A DNA stretch of 64,000 nt from Chondrus crispus (taxonomy: Eukaryota; Rhodophyta; Florideophyceae; Gigartinales; Gigartinaceae): assembly GCF_000350225.1 (NCBI RefSeq), contig NW_005179022.1, positions 1 through 64,000 on the forward strand, read 5' to 3'. The notes below the pieces were generated by a model that saw only the letters and a program-made list of their open reading frames with translations, had not been told where the DNA came from and made no database searches. This document shows, in pieces, positions 1 to 10,768 of this stretch (positions within the stretch are counted from its first letter, which is position 1; the number at the start of each line of letters is the position of its first letter). Both the position numbers and the translations under genes were made by a program.

Positions 1-1089
1 GACGGCTAGAGCAGATAGCTCTGTCTCAGCATCTGCTTTGGCTTCTTTCATTTTTGTCTTACTGGATTCAATACTCAGCATCATGTGACGAAAAATGTCC
101 ATGGGATTTCCGTTTTCATAAAAAACAGCAGGTCCAAGGTCTTTCTTCTCTGGCTTTCTCCATTTCCAATTGGTGGAACTACCCCCTTCTGATCTCCAAA
201 GGGCACTAAGCGTTTCAGAAAATTGTTGATCTACAACACAAATGAGCGGCACAACCTCATTCAGCGCGACAACAAGTCCAGCGACACGGTCTAATTCTTC
301 GCTTATGTCATCACTATAAACCTCACTATCTGCAAGCTGGCCAGCGTCAACAGCGGCGGGATCATATAAATCGATGGAAATGTCGCCGTTGTGAACGAAT
401 CCGAGACGAATGGACAGAAGTTGTGTTTGAACTCGATTCTTGACCTTTTCAACCACATCGCGGATGTTGAACTTGTCTTCACGAAACGAATCAACCATGT
501 CGGGAGTATTTTGAATGCCAAACCCCTCATGATTGATAACATTCTGCCAAATAACGTGGCAGTCTATCGCACAGAGACGAATGAAGAGAAAAGTAAAAGG
601 AGACGACAAGCGCAACCACCGAGGCAGGCTCCCAGCCACTGCTTTGAACAGGGAAAGTTCGGCGACGAGGTGCTGGCATGCGTACTTAACCCCATCATCG
701 CTGCAGTTAGAATAAGGTTCGTCACTACCCACCGATATTGACCATGCAAGGTTCACGATGCGGGCAGTTATTCTACGCTTATGTTGCGAACGTGCGGCAG
801 GCATATAGCTTTTCTTGTACGTCTTGCTGTCCAGTGTTTTCGAAATTGTGGTGGCTACGACATCACGCAAATAGTGGATCGACCTAGAACATAGTTCTTC
901 AAATGCGTCATTTTCCTTTAAGTCTTCGGGATGACATGAAAACCCAATACCACGAAGGAAATCATCGGTAGATTCATGAAAGAATTCACATGCACGAGGC
1001 CACATCACTCTCTCTCTCACAATGCTCTCCGTATCTTCAGCTGGTACGATAGACCGCCGTCGGTTTCCGCAGGTTGGTAATGAGCTCAT
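1..1089 (-). CDS. unknown protein, C-terminal part beyond window edge
   Basis: An uninterrupted minus-strand frame runs from a stop at 1171-1173 to the first base of the window, so it is open for about 390 codons and is cut by the edge. The first Met in it is at 1089 (start MSSLPTCGNRRRSIV), giving at least 363 residues; the frame is open further upstream to 1170, so an earlier exon or non-AUG start is possible. The protein looks soluble, with one weakly hydrophobic stretch near residues 155-175 (FTFLFIRLCAI) and a charged, probably coiled-coil end near residues 340-363 (SKTKMKEAKADAETELSA). I do not recognise a domain. It could be a host gene or the product of an unknown mobile element. A random frame this long at this base composition is unlikely, so I think it is coding, but the function is open. 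Confidence 0.55.
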   Translation of the reverse strand, partial: MSSLPTCGNRRRSIVPAEDTESIVRERVMWPRACEFFHESTDDFLRGIGFSCHPEDLKENDAFEELCSRSIHYLRDVVATTISKTLDSKTYKKSYMPAARSQHKRRITARIVNLAWSISVGSDEPYSNCSDDGVKYACQHLVAELSLFKAVAGSLPRWLRLSSPFTFLFIRLCAIDCHVIWQNVINHEGFGIQNTPDMVDSFREDKFNIRDVVEKVKNRVQTQLLSIRLGFVHNGDISIDLYDPAAVDAGQLADSEVYSDDISEELDRVAGLVVALNEVVPLICVVDQQFSETLSALWRSEGGSSTNWKWRKPEKKDLGPAVFYENGNPMDIFRHMMLSIESSKTKMKEAKADAETELSALAV

Positions 1090-1173
1090 ACTCTGAACAG
1101 CATATTCCGTCAATGAAAATGGCTCAAAAACGCCTTCGCACTCAAAGGATATATCGCTGTATCGGGGAACTTA

Positions 1174-2040
1174 GACAACAAGGTTCATAATTTTCATGTC
1201 GGGTAAGTAAAAATGTCGATATGTACGACTTGCATTCTTTCTAAAGAGCCACACAGCTGTGGACTGCAAGACAAGCAGACCTTATCCCCTGAACCCTTTT
1301 CTATCTGATTTTTCTGGGGTTTTCTTGGGTCCCGATTTTTCTACATGCCTATCAACGGCGTTCATCTCTAGACGCGTGAGACCTCCTATAAAGCGAAGCG
1401 ACGTTTTTGTACTCCCAGAATCCTGCAGGCTTTTGATTCTCTATCCATTCAGTCAGAAATGCAAAAGAAGTTCAAGGCTGGAAGATCCAGCACGAGTAAG
1501 CGAGGTACCGTAGGTACGTGGGTGCGTAACCGGTGTTTCATACGAAGCCCAGGGCCGCTTCTCTCGCGAAGTGCTGCATCCATGACATTTAATATCCTTG
1601 TTACGTATTTTTTATAGATACAGTACATCATGATTTTAGTCCCGTTTTAGCGGACCCCCATTTTAGTGGGTTGCCCTTGTGGGTGGCCCGATCATTGTGC
1701 TGATCACTTTGGATAGAACCGGAACGGATAGAACTCTTTTTATCGTACGCTGTACAGTCCGGGTACCCGTACATCACTGCCAGAACGATGAATCACTCTC
1801 AACGTCCATTGCATGGTTCGACGTTTGTCGAGAAATCCATCACCCGTCATTGGCAAAGAAAATTTCAACTCTTTTCGAAAGGGCGCAACTGACTACAGCA
1901 CGGCAGATAAGCTTCTCATAGGTTTGACGAAGTAGAAAGAGTTCAAAAAAACTACAAGTGAGACTAAAATAGAAAACGGACAAAGAAATGCTGGTACAGA
2001 TACTCATACTGTACCAATTACTGTAGGTCTAAACCTCAAC
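1174..2040. other. no gene seen
   Basis: Only short open frames with no family resemblance. A few short inverted motifs and TACTGTA/TACAGTA words occur, nothing that supports a feature. Confidence 0.4.
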
Positions 2041-2427
2041 CTCAATTTCGAATCCCTTTTTCTGCAGGTTCGAAACTCATTTTGAGTTTCGAGTCCCTTT
2101 TTTTGGTACTCGAAACTCAAAATGAGTTTCGAACCCCTTTTTTGGTACTCGAAACTCAAAATGAGAATACTGTGCATGTGAACAGTACAGTACCTGCCCC
2201 GCCCCTGAAGCGCCCCTGCGCATGATTCGAGGCCATTCTCATTTTGAGTTTCGAGTCCCTTTTTTCGGGGGTTCGAAACTCATTATGAGTTTCGAGTCCC
2301 TTTTTTTGGTACTCGAAACTAATTATGAGTTTCAAGCCCCTTTTTTTTGGTACTCGAAACTCAAAATGAGTTTCGAGCCCCTTTTTTTGGTACTCGAAAC
2401 TCATTATGAGATTTGCACCCCCCTTTT
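2041..2427. repeat. tandem repeat of about 40 bp, each unit palindromic
   Basis: The word GGTACTCGAAACTC recurs about every 39-41 bp (2105, 2144, 2308, 2349, 2389), followed by GAGTTTCGAGTCCC and a T run. The core GAAACTCAT-N-ATGAGTTTC (or GAAACTCA-NNN-TGAGTTTC) is an inverted repeat, so every unit can fold. A unique stretch of about 75 bp (2163-2240, with GTGAACAGTACAGTACC) splits the array, and a diverged copy of that stretch follows at about 2456-2520. This suggests a larger block of array plus spacer was duplicated once. Confidence 0.75.
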
Positions 2428-2520
2428 CAGGTTGCCAAACGCAACATAAACACACGCTACATGTGAACATTTCAGATCCTGCTGCGCCCCCAGAAAGGCC
2501 CTGCACGTGATGCAAGGACA

Positions 2521-3727
2521 GTATCAACTTGTGTGTTTGGCAGCCAATTGTTCGGGGCGCTAACGTCAATATGAGCATGCCAAACCGACAGCTCGATTTG
2601 CACATGGTTTTCGCACAGCGAGCAGAACCATTTTACTACTATGCGGCATGCTAGAAATAGGATTCCGCATTCATGAGCGTAGGTTCGAAATCTTTGGAAC
2701 TGCTTTCCCCAAACGCGTCGCAGCGCATAGTCCATGCATTCAAAAGCGTAGGAAAGGGGATATATGATCTTGCATTCCAAATAAAGTTCACGCTATTTTT
2801 TCGTTTAAGATATCATTGCTTACTTCCACTTAATAGAAACGACAGCATGGAGGCCTTTACATGCAAGGGCGGCGGCGTTTCGTTTCACTGGGGAAGCGAA
2901 ACTCGGAGAGGGCCTGTCATCCTTCGTTTGGTGCTTGACAGCGGGATAGCCCCACAGCCTCGACAGACTCATACTGCGCCCTGTAGCAACTTGCGGGCTT
3001 TAGAACTGAGACTGGACGTGTAGCGAAAAAGGGGTTATGGAAGTGGGGACACTTTGAGTTGGCTCCACGCCTCGAGGCTTTCTTTTTCTGCCGAGGGCTC
3101 CCTTTCTTGAAGCGTATCGAAGGCCCCAGCGGGCTCACCCGCTGTGGCTATAGCCCCGCCAAGGTCAGATTTCTCACCTGGCGATCGACCCCGTGAGGGG
3201 TCGACTCTGTCCTCTCGGCCTCGACGGACGCAGATCGCGCTATTTTTCCTGTCTGCACATGTCGGTCAGACACAACTCGGAGGCTAAAAAATCAGTTGAA
3301 ATGTCAGATCCCCGATTTGTCTGTCTAGAAAACGAAACACAGAGCGACACATACCACACCCGTTCTTGACAACAGCAAGCGGTCAAGTGTGAAAGAAACC
3401 AAAGCGCAAGAAAACAAAACAGTGACGATTTCGAAAAAACCAACGCGCAAGAAAACAAAAGAGTGACGTCCGTGAGAATGATGGTGGGCGCTCGATATAA
3501 AAAACTTCGGGTCCCTTTTTATATGGAACCTAAAAATCGAACTGTTCGCAGCAATACGAGAGGATTGTTCCGGTTTCGCGCGCTTTTATCCGTAAGTAAA
3601 CGTTAACTGTCAAGCAAAGCGAGGAACAGTAAACCTATACTCGATATCATATCGTCGAATAAACAATCACATGTCACTCAGTTTATAATGACTGTATGAC
3701 ATGTCTCGTAAGCCATTAAAGGCCATA
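2521..3727. other. no gene seen; small GC-rich hairpins
   Basis: No convincing coding frame. Around 3120-3220 there are compact stem-loops, for example TCGACCCC-GTGA-GGGGTCGA and a GCGGG/CCCGC pair, that resemble hairpins in the solo LTRs elsewhere in this window, but no ends or target duplications can be defined. Confidence 0.35.
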
Positions 3728-5275
3728 CAGTAAAAGTTAACCTGGTTGCGGGTAAATGTTTACCCGGGAATGTTAAGGAGTAAACATTTACTCGCAACCA
3801 TCAACTCGACACCGGGTAAATGTTAACCTGGTTGCGGGTAAATGTTTACCCGGAAATGTCACCGAGTAAACATTTACTCGCAACCATCAACTCCACACCG
3901 AGTAAATGTTAATCTGATTGCCAGTAAATGTTTACTAGGCAAAATTCTTGAGTAAACATTTACTTGCAACCATCAACTCGACACCGAGTAAATGTTAATC
4001 TGCTTGCGAGTAAATGTTTACTAGGTAAAATTCTTGAGTAACCATTTACTCGCAACCATCAACTCCACACCGAGTAAATGTTAATCTGATTGCGAGTAAA
4101 TGTTTACCCGGAAATGTCACCGAGTAAACATTTACTCGCAACCATCAACTCCACACCGAGTAAATGTTAATCTGCTTGCGAGTAAATGTTTACCCGGAAA
4201 TGTCACCGAGTAAACATTTACTCGCAACCATCAACTCGACACCGAGTAAATGTTAATCTGCTTGCGAGTGAATGTTTACCCGGGAATGTCACCGAGTAAA
4301 CATTTACTGGCAACCATCAACTCCACACCGAGTAAATGTTAATCTGATTGCGAGTAAATGTTTACCCGGAAATGTCACCGAGTAAACATTTACTCGCAAC
4401 CATCAACTCCACACCGAGTAAATGTTAATCTGCTTGCGAGTAAATGTTTACCCGGAAATGTCACCGAGTAAACATTTACTCGCAACCATCAACTCCACAC
4501 CGAGTAAATGTTAATCTGCTTGCGAGTAAATGTTTACCCGGAAATGTCACCGAGTAAACATTTACTCGCAACCATCAACTCCACACCGAGTAAATGTTAA
4601 TCTGATTGCGAGTAAATGTTTACTCGGAAATGTCACCGAGTAAACATTTACTCGCAACCATCAACTCCACACCGAGTAAATGTTAATTTGATTGCGAGTA
4701 AATGTTTACTAGGTAAAATTCTTGAGTAAACATTTACTTGCAACCATCAACTCCACACCGAGTAAATGTTAATCTGCTTGCGAGTAAATGTTTACCCGGA
4801 AATGTCACCCAGTAAACATTTACTCGCAACCATCAACTCGACACCAAGTAAATGTTAATCTGCTTGCGAGTGAATGTTTACCCGGGAATGTCACCGAGTA
4901 AACATTTACTGGCAACCATCAACTCCACACCGAGTAAATGTTAATCTGATTGCGAGTAAATGTTTACCCGGGAATGTCACCGAGTAAACATTTACTGGCA
5001 ACCATCAACTCCACACCGAGTAAATGTTAATCTGATTGCCAGTAAATGTTTACCCGGAAATGTCACCGAGTAAACATTTACTGGCAACCATCAACTCCAC
5101 ACCGAGTAAATGTTAATCTGCTTGCGAGTAAATGTTTACCCGGAAATGTCACCGAGTAAACATTTACTCGCAACCATCAACTCGACACCGAGTAAATGTT
5201 AATCTGCTTGCGAGTAAATGTTTACTCAGGAATTTTACCGAGTAAACATTTACTGTAAGCAGCGTTGTAACTGTA
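3728..5275. repeat. 86-bp satellite/minisatellite, 18 units
   Basis: Units begin with GAGTAAATGTTAATCTG (GGGT or CAGT in the first two) at exact 86-bp steps: 3728, 3814, then 4072, 4158, 4244 and on to 5190, with no length change across the array; similarity fades at about 5255 inside the last unit. Each unit contains GCGAGTAAATGTTTAC, a 16-nt spacer, then GTAAACATTTACTCGC, a perfect 16-bp stem. Units fall into variants (CCGGAAATGTCACC against AGGTAAAATTCTTG in the loop; CTCGC, CTTGC or CTGGC after the stem). The pair at 4158-4329 and the pair at 4760-4931 share the same variant signature (GAGTGAATG, CCCGGGAATG, CTGGC), 602 bp or 7 units apart. Confidence 0.92.
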
Positions 5276-5449
5276 ATTTGTCCTTTGTTTTAATTTAACG
5301 TCTCTTTACTTACAGCATCGGTGTATGCCGTTTGTTTAACTTAATGTGTACCTTATCATATACCTTGCATCTTTATTTACAACAGAGCTAAGACCCTACA
5401 GTGTACGACTATACAGGGGTACAGAACCTTTAATCGAGAGACCACTGTA
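5276..5449. other. short unique spacer, no gene seen
   Basis: AT-rich spacer between the satellite and the miniature element; nothing recognisable. Confidence 0.4.
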
Positions 5450-6051
5450 ACCGTTCAGTCCCTAATTCCTATTTTTTTCTGTTTTCGAGACTAAGCTGGA
5501 TATATTTAAACAAAAAACCCCATTTCTTTAGCGATTTGGACACTTCAAAGAGTCGAGCGCATCTTCAAACGAAAGCGCATCTGTGGCACCAACAGTCGAT
5601 CGACTTATCTTTGGATATAGGCACCCGCTCTGACAATACGACAGCTTAAAAAACATTCAAATGGAGCCTGTTTAGAGAGATTTTCCTAATTCGTATTTCG
5701 CACAAGCATCTCAAAGTGCAATATCTTTGCACTTTGTCTACGCACCCTGCTTGTGTCAGACACACAAATGTGGCGAGAGCACACAACTTGCGCATTTCGG
5801 AGGCCGTCTCCCTCCCACAGTTAGTCGTTTATCTAGTTCTATTCCATTTTTTTGGTCTGCACCATGCAGTCCATCCCCGAGTAGCTATGTGGCGCCCTTT
5901 TTGATGCCGCCAAATCGGTTCGCACAGTCGGAGAGGAGACTTAGTTGGCACTATTTCGCGCGAAGGAGGCACGGCGAGGTAATAAGTTCCGCAAATTTAT
6001 CGGAATTCTGAATACGGATTACGGAAAAATACGAATTAGGGACTGAACGGT
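5450..6051. mobile_element. miniature inverted-repeat element, TA target duplication
   Basis: The ends are ACCGTTCAGTCCCTAATTC and its complement GAATTAGGGACTGAACGGT, extending with one mismatch to about 27 bp. TA lies directly outside both ends (5448-5449 and 6052-6053). At 602 bp with no transposase it is a non-autonomous element of the Tc1/mariner/pogo type. It sits at the left border of duplication copy A. Confidence 0.8.
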
Positions 6052-6506
6052 TACGACTATCACAATCACACAGATGTACATTATCGGATTGTGTTTCAGT
6101 AGTCGCACGTTTGGTACATCTTGTACCATTGGCTTCGTAGCACGTAGCATCGGCTCGTGCCGGCCCGTTCCTCGTGCGTATTGAGGGCGCGAAAGTATCT
6201 ATTGCACTCTCGAAATTAAATGGCGTCTCGCGACACTCTCGCTCGAACCTAAGAACTAAGTTTCTACTTCACGTTGTAGAGTTCTTTAATCTCAAGTTCA
6301 GGTATGCATTTTTGACCCTGTGCATGGAGTCGCTTACCATGTTTGTGCAGATTGATTGGACAATCGGTTCATGCAGCAATTTTTCTCCGCTCACCAGCAA
6401 ACCCTACTCTGCTCTTTGCATGCTTGTTAACGCGTACAACCCACTACGGCCCTCAGTTTCAGGGTGCTTGCGTGCTAGCACGGCTCTTTCCTTCACCTAC
6501 TATATA

Positions 6507-6882
6507 CCCTTCCCTGGGAGGGTAATTTGGAGTGCGAGGGTGATTTGGAGTATTGATTTACGCTAAAAAAAGCGGGAGACATTATAAATGTACTCGCAAC
6601 CATGTCCAATTTCCAATTCAGTGTCCTAAAATTGGCTGAGCCGTGGCGAAAACCGTACTCCAAATTACCCTGCATCGTAGAAAATCAGACCGGCTGTGAG
6701 TGGAGCTGAATCTTCGAGCTAAATTATTTTCCGTTGTTTTCAGCCACGTTTTGGTGCATGGACGTGGTTTCCGACACCATCAGGCAGCGATTGGTTACTC
6801 ATAATCGCGTGAGGTCCATGTGAAGCACTTTTTTCATTTAGATTGTTTGAAATTCACTCCAAACTACCCTCGCGGGGAAGGG
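6507..6882. mobile_element. 376-bp miniature inverted-repeat element with subterminal direct repeats
   Basis: The ends are CCCTTCCCTGGGAGGGTAAT and the inverted CCCTTCCCCGCGAGGGTAGT, continuing into TTTGGAGTG at both ends, with TA on each side (6505-6506, 6883-6884). Copy B has the uninterrupted site near 55455-55475, so this is an insertion after the duplication or a loss in B. The subterminal repetition GGGTAATTTGGAGTGCGAGG then GGTGATTTGGAGT parallels the ends of the transposons at 13012-15644 and 15650-24926, suggesting the same transposase family moved it. Confidence 0.85.
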
Positions 6883-7454
6883 TACTACTACTGTACACAT
6901 GTTTGCTACCATGCGTCTTTCCTTCTCCCGTTTTTTGATATGGACTCCTTCCAAAATGACGCAATTCTTTGCTCTTCGTGGTACATCAATACGATGGCAA
7001 TGAACCTTTTCACATCCGTTGTTTCTCCATTACCCAAACACACGCACTCTAAAAATCTGTGACAGTGAAACTCGATGTTGCCATGTACAGGATACTGTGT
7101 TATGTAGAGCGCTGTATTCTATACATGACAGCTCCCTTCGTCATCCATCGTGAAAGAAGGCGAAAATACTACTTGAATGAGCCTTTCGACGTAAATGATA
7201 CCCATGCGAGGCTACACGTTCCGTATCACACATCAACTTGACAGACCTTCACACTTTTCATAAAAGCAGTACCTTTTCCGGCATGTAGATGACCGCTCAG
7301 CTAAATGGGCATGCAACCGCCGCTGCGTTTCTTTGTCTATAACTAAGGACCTTCTGCGCGTCGCAACCAGCAGCCGGCATCAGGCAAAGACCAGCGGTTC
7401 CAAACTGCGACCACTTCTTTCACATTCAAACCACCTCCCAAGCCCAAGTTTAAG

Positions 7455-8039
7455 ATGCGCGGGACCGTTCTTGTCGTTCTCGCCTTTGCCATTCTAGGCC
7501 TTGCTACAAGCTTCTCTGTTTCTACTTCTGATGACGTCTTTATTTCTGCTCGGATGGGTCGCCGAATGCGAAAGTGCACATGCATCTGCCGCCCTGGGCG
7601 TTTCGGCCTTAAGAGTGCAAGAAGGCAGTGTCGCAGTCGCTTCAGCAGGCGAAGGTGTCGTGTGACGCAATGCATTACGCAAAGCGGACGAAAAGGGTGG
7701 TGGTGTTGCACACGTGGAGCACGACGGTCCACATCGCCCACTCCGTCACCGGCCATGTCTACAAAGGCAACCGCATCTCCGACGCCAAGCATATCTGCTA
7801 CGGCGACCGCGACCGCTACGGCCACAGCGACACCCACGCCTTCCATAAGCGCATCCCCCACCCCTGTGCCTTTCCCGATGGCTAATGGTGTTATCTGTGC
7901 CCGTAGTTGCGGGACATGCGGCTTCGCAGGGTGCTCCTCTCGTCCAGGAGGTGCAGAAAACTGCTGCCTCACCCAAATTCGAGCATCCGGGCGAGTCTGC
8001 AGCGTTACTGAGCCTCCTTGTGTTGATGATACTATGTAG
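7455..8039 (+). CDS. small secreted cysteine-rich protein (copy A)
   Basis: A 194-residue intronless frame. Residues 1-20 (MRGTVLVVLAFAILGLATSF) form a typical signal peptide, so the product is probably secreted. After a short spacer comes a basic cysteine-rich block at about residues 40-85, with CTCIC, CRSRFSRRRC and WWCC. A low-complexity Ser/Thr/Pro/Ala linker follows at about 90-140 (TATATATATPTPS), probably O-glycosylated. A second cysteine block at about 145-190 has CARSCGTCGFAGC, a Gly-rich turn SRPGG and NCCLTQIRASGRVC. The cysteines would pair as disulfides outside the cell. The layout of two small Cys domains on a mucin-like linker recalls wall, lectin or antimicrobial proteins, but I cannot name a family. 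A second copy lies at 57873-58457 and differs by two residues. The Met at 7455 is chosen because it opens the signal peptide. Confidence 0.82.
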   Translation: MRGTVLVVLAFAILGLATSFSVSTSDDVFISARMGRRMRKCTCICRPGRFGLKSARRQCRSRFSRRRCRVTQCITQSGRKGWWCCTRGARRSTSPTPSPAMSTKATASPTPSISATATATATATATPTPSISASPTPVPFPMANGVICARSCGTCGFAGCSSRPGGAENCCLTQIRASGRVCSVTEPPCVDDTM

Positions 8040-9672
8040 GCCGGACACTGGGGACTCATAACATGAAAGGAAGCGATATAGCGTACAGTGCAGAGCTTGT
8101 GTGTTGAGATGCCTGCTTCTTTTGTCTATGCCGACATTATATGGAATGCCGATGACGATTGAAAGTATCTCGACATACCCGGTTGTCTATCGCCCGCTCT
8201 TGCGTCAATAGCTAGTCTTACACTATCCCTTGCTATTTCTCTATAGACTTAGTAAAGCAAGGATCTCTCTTTGCACAACTTATCCCTTCCACGAAATCGC
8301 ACTTTTCATCTACCTCTCGACCTTCGACCCCACGGCCTCCATGCCCCTTGCCAATTCGAAATGTCCCTGCGAAGTCTCATCAATTCTCATCGCTCTCACG
8401 CCACAAGTCTATCCTGTGATAACTGCAATAGTATGAGACTCGCATCGTCCCGTCTCCTGTAGTACGCAACCTTTCTGCTGATAACGCAACCTTTCTGCTG
8501 ATAACGAAACCTCCACATAGGAAAGGTATGCAGCGACAGCACGTTAATGAAACTCCGTTGTAGTTGGCTACAATTACGAAAGCTGATCAGGGGATTCCTA
8601 TTTAAGATGCTGACGTCTCTAAAATCTACAGTCTATGTTCCTACGCTCGCAACTACGGAGCCAGGTGGCCACCCAGCACGGTTCCCCCTTCATAACGTTG
8701 AGCCCTCTGCTTCAGTTCGCATACGGCACGTGTTGCATATGTTGGACAGGCCTTTTGACGGCGCCTGCGGACCGGATGTGCATGCGTTCTTCGCTTTTTT
8801 GTGTCAGTAAACAGACACATCTCTCCTTGATTCTCACCATCTCCTGTCGAAGCTCATTACTGAAAACGGTCTGGACAACAGTGCTATTTCAGAGACTTCA
8901 GTACTTATGTAGAGTGTTATGCAGCACAATCTAGTTGGCGGGGCAGCGCGTACTGTATGTAAGTTTGGTGCGGGATGCTGGCTGGGAGTTGATAGATACA
9001 GCAAGTTAAAAGGCGCTTTGGTTTGTTTTATCAAATGCTGGGGTAGTGCTGTACTTGTGCCCTGCTGTGATCGTTGCTTGCGCTTCTCCGTCCGCTTGTC
9101 TGTATTGCAACCTATGCGTTTTCCGTATTCGGTTTATGATAGTCTCTCAAGGACAGACTGTTAGCTAATGGAAACCGCAATTCGGGTTACTGTTGCAGAC
9201 TTAAGGGGCCAGCCGCCGTCCTGAAAACCGGTATCTGATCTCCATCATAAACTGACAGACTGAGAGTTCAAGGGCTATCATATGTGTCTACATCTAGACA
9301 GCAACTACCTTCGCCCAACCCCTGCCATTCAGCAACCTCCGCCATTTGCTCAACCGCTGCGTACAGGTCGCGCACAGGGCGTTTTGGCCAAGTCCCTTTG
9401 AGGAGTACACGTGTCCAGGGTTTCTTTGAATGCCTTGCGGCTATTGACAGTGAGTCAATACAAAGGGTAATTCACGGTGATGCCGTTCCTGTTTATAGTT
9501 TCAAGACTCCTAAGTCACTTAAGTACTGACGACTCCGTGTTGGAGTACTGTATCGTACAGTAGTAATAGAACTGCTCCTGCAGGAGGAACGGTATGGCAA
9601 GTACAAGAAGAAATTCCATAAGATAGGGAGGGGGATTTCGCGTAAGAGGATGACAGAGCATTGCTGTTACAC
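8040..9672. other. duplicated non-coding or weakly coding stretch downstream of the cysteine-rich gene
   Basis: Shared with copy B. Copy A has a 20-bp tandem duplication near 8467-8506 (GCAACCTTTCTGCTGATAAC repeated) that B lacks. A plus-strand frame at 8919-9164 is kept in B at 59337-59561 with the same C-terminal half (ending PMRFPYSVYDSLSRTDC) but a different N-terminus. I regard this as unproven. The stretch 9290-9450 recurs, diverged, at 54200-54340. Confidence 0.5.
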
Positions 9673-9674
9673 TA

Positions 9675-9921
9675 GTGTCTATTGGACAATGCGCCTCATT
9701 TGAGGATTTCGCCTCATATGAGGCTTTTTTGCCGCGCCGTTTCTGGCGCAAAGAGGGAGAACTGAAAGCCGTAGTTACCGCGAAACAGTAACAGTAAGAG
9801 TAAAAAACAATGTCCAAGTCCGTTGAAGGCACCTAGAATGCACGGTATTTAGGAGGGTCTTTCTAATGCTCTGACAGACAGGAAAAATCCTCATGATCAA
9901 AAACGTCCGTCCAATAGACAC
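9675..9921. mobile_element. 247-bp miniature inverted-repeat element at the left end of a larger transposon
   Basis: The ends GTGTCTATTGGAC and GTCCAATAGACAC are perfect 13-bp inverted repeats with TA on each side (9673-9674 and 9922-9923). The right-hand TA is also the left target TA of the transposon beginning at 9924, so this element landed exactly at that junction. It contains the 14-bp palindrome GCCTCATATGAGGC. It has no coding capacity. Confidence 0.85.
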
Positions 9922-10239
9922 TACACCCAGTTACTGTCATTAGTGTAACCAATAAGTTAGAGTAACAACGCGAAATAGTGACACTGACACTAAAACGGTG
10001 ATTTGAAAAACGGCCAATTGAAAGTAGTGTCACAATTCCTCCAAACGGGTGTCACGGTATTGCCACGAAAAATCCGGAACGTGGCGACAGATCTGTTGAG
10101 CTCACAATACGCAAAAGTTTACAGTACATGTTGCGTTTGCGACCGAAATACTGCATGGTTTTACAATTTGGACGAAACATCACCAACCAGCAAAAAAGGC
10201 ATTAGATCGAAAAAGATACCAGATCTCAATCCGCGACAC

Positions 10240-10762
10240 CGCTTTCGCGTCCCTCTCCCTCCTCCCACCACGATCACATCCTTCCCCCTCCTCCCACCAC
10301 GTTCACGTCGCTCCCCCTCCTCCCACCACCCTCACGTCCATCGCCATCCACCCACCACGTTCACGTCGCTCCCCCTCTTCCCACCACTTTCATCATCCAT
10401 CGCTCTCTTCCCATCACGATCACGTCGCTCCTTCTCCTCCCACCACTTTCACGTCCATCACCATCCTCCCACCATGTTCACGTCGCTCCCCTCTTCCCAC
10501 CACTTTCATCATCCCTCACCCTCCTTCCATCACGTTCAAGACCCTCTCCTCTCTTCCACAATGTTCACGTCCTTCTCTCTCCCGCCACCTTCAAGTCCCT
10601 TTCTCTCCTCCCACCACTTTCAGGTCTCTCCCCCTCGGACCACGCCCCTCTCCCTCCTCCCAACTTCTTCATGTTTCTCCCCTCCGTTCACGTCCCTCTC
10701 CCTCCTCCCACCACTTTCACTTCCCTCTCCCTCCTCCCACTACCTTCACTTCATTCCCCCTC
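10240..10762. repeat. degenerate pyrimidine-rich tandem repeat in the transposon leader
   Basis: Variants of CTCCCACCACTTTCACGTCC recur about every 30-35 bp. The plus strand is nearly all C/T with regular CACC and TTCAC words. This makes the long Pro/Ser/His-rich frame at 10003-10944 open by composition, so I do not treat that frame as a gene. Confidence 0.7.
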
Positions 10763-10768
10763 CTCCCA

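Noticed and set aside
303-749. Short plus- and minus-strand frames in the first kilobase
   Set aside because: They are shadows of the much longer minus-strand frame that runs off the window edge.
3728-5275. CRISPR-like array
   Set aside because: The whole 86-bp unit repeats, so there are no unique spacers, and the context is clearly eukaryotic with retroelements and an intron.
7343-8059. 238-residue minus-strand protein, and its twin at 57719-58477
   Set aside because: It is the antisense of the cysteine-rich gene. The signal peptide, cysteine pattern and linker on the plus strand are far better supported.
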